Assembly: GCA_022340715.1 (NCBI GenBank) | Contig: JAJDNK010000056.1 | Span: 1 to 47,055, forward strand | DNA from: a bacterium BMS3Abin03 | GTDB taxonomy: Bacteria; Bacteroidota; Ignavibacteria; Ignavibacteriales; Ignavibacteriaceae | Direction: 5' to 3' | DNA length: 47,055 nucleotides | Part shown: piece after piece, positions 43,587-47,055 of the stretch | Layout of the letters: every line of letters begins with the position of its first letter | Position numbering within the stretch: position 1 is the stretch's first letter | Position numbers and translations under genes: made by a program | The notes under the pieces: model-generated | Seen by the model: the letters and a program-made list of their open reading frames with translations, nothing else | Databases searched by the model: none | What the model was told of the DNA's origin: nothing

Positions 43587-44446
43587 ATACTGTTTTCCGG
43601 AATTCGTTTAATTAAATCATACATTTGTTGTTTATTTTCCTGTCCTATTGTAAATGCATCGACAGAATCAAAATTAAGTATATATTTAAGACACTCATCT
43701 ATTCTGTTAACAAGACGTCCGGCTCCAAAGATTTTCATACCAACAACGCCTTTACCCTGGTTATGCATTTTTTTAAGAATCTTTTCAACGGTTGGAACAT
43801 CAGCATCCATTGATGCACCAAATGGATTTATTCTGGCAAGATCTACCTGAACCCAGTCAGAATCTGACGCTGTTTCTAGGGCACCCAAAGTGTGGCAGGA
43901 AACCCCATGTGCTTTTATTATTCCATCTTCTCTTGCTTTCGATAATACTTCCATAGCACCTTGTTTTTCAATATTCCATTCAGGATCAGTCATTAAATGT
44001 AAGAGTATAATGTCTATATAATCTGTTCCAAGTTCTTTTCTAAATCGATCGAGATCGGACTTCATTTCATCAGCAGTAGTTGCTTTTGTTTTAGTAAGAA
44101 TAACAATCTTTTCCCGGGGTACTTGTTTTAGAGCTTCTTTAAGATGAGGATGAGTGCCGTACTGATCTGCTGAATCCCAAAAATTAATTCCTTGTTCGTA
44201 AGCAGCATAAAGGAGATCGGCAAGACCTTTTATACCCAGATCTTCTGTTTGATTTGAACGATGGTTGAATCCATGGGTGCCTGTTCCCATTGCAAGACGC
44301 GAAACTTTTATTCCCGTTTTACCGAGGATTACAATATCATTAGCATATTTCTTTTTTACTTCCAGTGCAAGAAATTTTTCAATCGGTGTTAGGGTAAGTG
44401 CCCCGGCTGTAGCAATAGAATATTTGAAAAAATCACGTCTTCTCAT
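43583..44446 (-). CDS. Aldo/keto reductase with Tat-type signal
   Basis: The 287-residue protein has a twin-arginine start 'MRRRDFFKYSIATAGALTLTP', so export in folded form is likely. The TIM-barrel catalytic tetrad is complete: D91 and Y96 in 'FWDSADQYG', K119 in 'ILTKTKAT' and H150 in 'ILLHLM'. Its N-terminal 'GKTGIKVSRLAMGTGT' is typical of the family. A periplasmic place is odd for an NADPH enzyme, so it may bind cofactor tightly or use a different partner. The stop overlaps the GH9 start by 4 bases, so the two are translationally coupled. Activity on released sugars is an inference. Confidence 0.9.
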   Translation of the reverse strand: MRRRDFFKYSIATAGALTLTPIEKFLALEVKKKYANDIVILGKTGIKVSRLAMGTGTHGFNHRSNQTEDLGIKGLADLLYAAYEQGINFWDSADQYGTHPHLKEALKQVPREKIVILTKTKATTADEMKSDLDRFRKELGTDYIDIILLHLMTDPEWNIEKQGAMEVLSKAREDGIIKAHGVSCHTLGALETASDSDWVQVDLARINPFGASMDADVPTVEKILKKMHNQGKGVVGMKIFGAGRLVNRIDECLKYILNFDSVDAFTIGQENKQQMYDLIKRIPENSI

Positions 44447-44472
44447 AAATAAACTCTCTTATTAATGATTGT

Positions 44473-45579
44473 TTAATTTATTTTTTTCATAAAGAATTTA
44501 TTGTCGTAAGTCTCAACCTGCAACCCGGTTGTATTTTCTTCATCATCATTTCTAAAATGGACTTTTAAGTATTGACCAATTATATAAAAATTGCTCTCGC
44601 TCGAAGCATGTAAAATCTTATTGCCATTTCCAGGTATTTCAGCAACAAGATGATTATCCTCCAAGCGAAGTTTAATCTGGAAACCTGTGGGGATTTGATA
44701 TGTCCCGGTATATTTTTTCAGGATGTCCGGCTCAACGGGTACATCACCTTTGTTAAAAACGAATTGTAAACCTCTGGTGTATCCTTCCGCTTTTCCGCCT
44801 GAATGACCAATGCCATCTATTACGAAAGAGTTTAAATCTAATCCCTTATATTTTTTTTCTTTAAGATTATCAACAAACTTTTGGAAAGCATTTACATCTT
44901 CATATCCGCCTACTGCCATAGATACTTTAACAGGTATATCAGATCCATTCTGCAAATATTTTTTTTCATAGGTAGAGATTATTCCGTTATTCCATCCAAT
45001 AGCAGGGCTTGTTAGTACATAACAGTTAAATAATTCTGTTTCATTGAACAAAGCATAAATTGTAAATAATCCGCCGAGTGAACATCCCATTAAAGTTCTA
45101 TCTCCGGGTTTTGTTTTGAATTTTGAATCGATAAACGGAATCAATTCATTTTTTATGAACGACAGAAATTTTTCTGCACCGCCGCCAACCGGATTGTTTC
45201 CTTCCTTGGTAGGAGTAAAATCCCTTCTTCTTAAAATATCAGGATTTGGATTAACTCCTCCCCAGGTTATTCCCACAATAATAGCTTCCGGCAGGAAACC
45301 GTCATAATACTGCTCGCCGTAAATTGCATTGAGCAAAGTGAAATCCCACTGAGCATCAAGCAAATAGATTACAGGAAAAGTTCTTGTCGTATCGTCGAAG
45401 AATCTTGGAATATTTATGTAAAGAATATAATCCTGATTGACTATAGATGAGTGTAATTTTAGTAATTGTGTACCTGCTATTTCAACCTCGGGAATAGAAT
45501 CATCACTTTCCTGAGAAAAGCAATTAATCCCAGCTACAAACAAAATGATTAAAATGAAAACCGTGATTGAATTTTTCAT
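44473..45579 (-). CDS. Exported esterase, Fes/esterase-D-like alpha/beta hydrolase
   Basis: The 368-residue protein has a signal peptide ('VAGINCFS-Q' region) and an alpha/beta hydrolase core of the enterochelin esterase/esterase D type: 'FPVIYLLDAQWDF', 'AIIVGITWGG', nucleophile S167 in 'RTLMGCSLGGLFT' and the His in 'GIGHSGGKAEG' (about residue 259). About 85 residues after the core ('YTGTYQIPTGFQIKLRLEDNHLVAEIPG') resemble a DUF3471-type beta domain. In plant-polymer clusters such enzymes remove acetyl or feruloyl groups; here that follows only from the neighbours. It lies 55 bases after the GH43 gene and 26 before the aldo/keto reductase gene. Confidence 0.88.
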   Translation of the reverse strand: MKNSITVFILIILFVAGINCFSQESDDSIPEVEIAGTQLLKLHSSIVNQDYILYINIPRFFDDTTRTFPVIYLLDAQWDFTLLNAIYGEQYYDGFLPEAIIVGITWGGVNPNPDILRRRDFTPTKEGNNPVGGGAEKFLSFIKNELIPFIDSKFKTKPGDRTLMGCSLGGLFTIYALFNETELFNCYVLTSPAIGWNNGIISTYEKKYLQNGSDIPVKVSMAVGGYEDVNAFQKFVDNLKEKKYKGLDLNSFVIDGIGHSGGKAEGYTRGLQFVFNKGDVPVEPDILKKYTGTYQIPTGFQIKLRLEDNHLVAEIPGNGNKILHASSESNFYIIGQYLKVHFRNDDEENTTGLQVETYDNKFFMKKIN

Positions 45580-45634
45580 ATATGTTCTTTCCTTTCCAGG
45601 GACAATATTATTTATTTAGCAACCAAATAAAGGG

Positions 45635-47055
45635 TTAATATATTTTATCATTACCTTCATATTCGAAGAAATCAAAATAGCATTTATTTACGCTTTTTTT
45701 ACCAGAAGATGTTGCATATAAAGCAAACATACAACCAACAAATCCACCTGCAACCTTTGTACTTAGGAATGTTGCATCAATATTATCTTTTAACAGATTC
45801 CAATTATTAGGTTCAGAAGCATAATAAAATGAATAAACATTTCCATCCGCGGCAATTTTTAAGTACAATTCTTTTTCACTTTGCTCAATAGATAAATTTT
45901 GAGATGCGATTATTTCCATCTGGTTGTTTGATTCACCGCCAGAGATTGATTTATAGAGTTCAACTATCGGTTTATTTTCTTTTAAGGATTTACATAAAAA
46001 ATAATAATGAGTTTCGTTCTGAAATATTAGAAATCCAGCTTTTTCATTTTCAGCTTCAGGTGTGAATTCCATTGAAACACAGGTTGAACACCGTAGGTGT
46101 TGTTGACGATGTCCCAGAAAAGCAGGATTTTCCTTCCCTGAACAAGTTTCCGGTATTAACTGCATGGAAAGAAAACCTTTTCGCTCATTAAGATTATACC
46201 ACTTTTCGTGAGGTGTTCTTAGAAACATCCAATCTGGATTCAGTTTTCCGGTATCAAATTCATCTCTGATTTTAAAATTTCCACCATATGACCTTCCTTT
46301 AAATTCTTTATCAGGCTGCAAAGGATAATTATAATGATATTGCACTTCATCAAAGTTGGGATTGATGATTGGCCAGCTTATACCTTTCGAATCTCTAATC
46401 CATTTAACAGGAGCTAAGAAGGTTTCTCTACCTGTGTTATAATATCCATCTTTAAGCGGAGGATAAGGTCGACAGCCGAGAAATACTGCCCACCAATCCC
46501 CATTTTCTGTTTGAACCAAATCGGCATGACCTGTAGATGTAATAGGATTTTTTCTTTCTGGATCAAGATTCCTTTGTGTTAGTATCGGGTTTTTTTCATA
46601 AGAAATATAAGGTCCGTCTACATTTTCACTTCTAAAAACTACTTCGGAATGTTGATCAGCTGTTCCTCCCTCGGCAGCCATCAGGTAATAATAATCATTA
46701 ACTTTATAAATATGAGGTCCCTCAATCCAAACTGGTTTTTTACTTAAATCTGTTCCACCGTTAACTAATATTTTTTCGTTTCCAATTACTTTAAGATTGT
46801 CTAAATCAAATTCGTACATCCTTATTGTTCTGTGCCCACTGTAAAGTGATTTGTTATCCGGTGCTACACTATTATATAAAATGTAAGCTTTTCCATTATC
46901 GTCAAAAAACATCGATGGATCGATTCCATTAATTTCCGGGATGAATACAGGATTGCTATAAGGTCCTTCGGGTTTATCTGATGTTACAATAAAGTTACCA
47001 CCTGCATCTACCAAAGTACAGGTTATAAAAAATATTCCGCTATGATACCTTATAG
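45635..47055 (-). CDS. GH43 beta-xylosidase/arabinofuranosidase, N-terminus beyond window
   Basis: The frame is open from the stop at 45635 to the window end; the TTG at 47014 is internal, since 'RYHSGIFFITCT' continues upstream as in the family. About 473 C-terminal residues are present. The five-blade propeller holds the pKa-modulating Asp in 'GIDPSMFFDDNGKAYILY' and the acid Glu in 'WIEGPHIYKVNDYYYLMAAEGG'; the base Asp lies outside the window. 'GHADLVQTENGDWWAVFLGCRP' and 'GRETFLAPVKW' are GH43 xylosidase signatures. The C-terminal jelly-roll ('DEFDTGKLNPDWMFLRTPHEKWYNL', 'NPAFLGHRQQH', 'AGFLIFQNETHYYFL') is the common GH43 C2 domain. It is the first visible gene of the nine-gene minus-strand row. 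Confidence 0.94.
   Translation of the reverse strand, partial: IRYHSGIFFITCTLVDAGGNFIVTSDKPEGPYSNPVFIPEINGIDPSMFFDDNGKAYILYNSVAPDNKSLYSGHRTIRMYEFDLDNLKVIGNEKILVNGGTDLSKKPVWIEGPHIYKVNDYYYLMAAEGGTADQHSEVVFRSENVDGPYISYEKNPILTQRNLDPERKNPITSTGHADLVQTENGDWWAVFLGCRPYPPLKDGYYNTGRETFLAPVKWIRDSKGISWPIINPNFDEVQYHYNYPLQPDKEFKGRSYGGNFKIRDEFDTGKLNPDWMFLRTPHEKWYNLNERKGFLSMQLIPETCSGKENPAFLGHRQQHLRCSTCVSMEFTPEAENEKAGFLIFQNETHYYFLCKSLKENKPIVELYKSISGGESNNQMEIIASQNLSIEQSEKELYLKIAADGNVYSFYYASEPNNWNLLKDNIDATFLSTKVAGGFVGCMFALYATSSGKKSVNKCYFDFFEYEGNDKIY

Overview
The window is AT-rich by eye and densely coded. It most likely comes from a member of the Ignavibacteria or a close relative in the Bacteroidota. The best evidence is three large exported proteins ending in the 'NYPNPFNP ... 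G.YFY.L ... KKM.LL.' type IX secretion sorting domain typical of that lineage, plus a Bacteroidota-type promoter (TTG-N19-TAnnTTTG) and several genes without a strong Shine-Dalgarno. The assignment is inferred from protein style, not from a marker gene. No rRNA, CRISPR array, insertion sequence or phage gene was seen. There is one tRNA, tRNA-Ser(GCT).

Layout. (1) 1-1970, minus: a cut-off sodium/solute symporter and a lipoprotein aldose 1-epimerase. (2) 2338-4723: divergent TylF-like methyltransferase and FemAB/GNAT-type gene, then the tRNA. (3) 4960-9081, minus: a zinc/manganese-type uptake locus (small His-rich protein, porin-like barrel, TroA/ZnuA-type binding protein, ZnuB-type permease with an unusual C-terminal extension) without an ATPase gene. 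(4) 9238-15050, plus: housekeeping genes (glutaryl-CoA dehydrogenase, guaB, a glycosyltransferase, purD) and a small lipoprotein. (5) 15135-16125, minus: a membrane MauE/DoxX-like protein with a membrane-anchored rhodanese. (6) 16418-20894: a hexuronate module (SDR mannonate oxidoreductase, uxuA, kdgK, and a convergent ExuT-like transporter). (7) 20962-31853, minus: four exported proteins, namely an arylsulfotransferase-like protein, a GH105 unsaturated uronyl hydrolase and two giant CotH-kinase/lamin-tail proteins; three of the four carry a type IX sorting domain. (8) 32017-33270, plus: an exported PmoA-like (DUF6807) protein. (9) 33370-47055, minus: a compact nine-gene run for hemicellulose and sugar-acid use (GH43, esterase, Tat-type aldo/keto reductase, GH9, UroD-family methyltransferase, cupin, GH3, IlvD/EDD pentonate dehydratase, GntP permease); the GH43 gene is cut by the window end.

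How they may work together (inference): exported GH9, GH43, GH3, GH105 and the esterase would open and trim plant cell-wall polysaccharide such as glucuronoxylan or pectin. Released uronates would enter by the ExuT-like carrier and pass through mannonate to KDG and KDPG. Aldonates would enter by GntP and be dehydrated by the EDD enzyme. Uronate isomerase, KDPG aldolase, SusC/SusD pairs and any transcription regulator are absent from the window. The most unusual points are the UroD-family methyltransferase inside a CAZyme operon, the cluster of secreted kinase-like and sulfotransferase-like proteins with a visible domain insertion in one of them, the metal-uptake locus with an extended permease and no ATPase, and a perfect inverted repeat in the gcdH leader.
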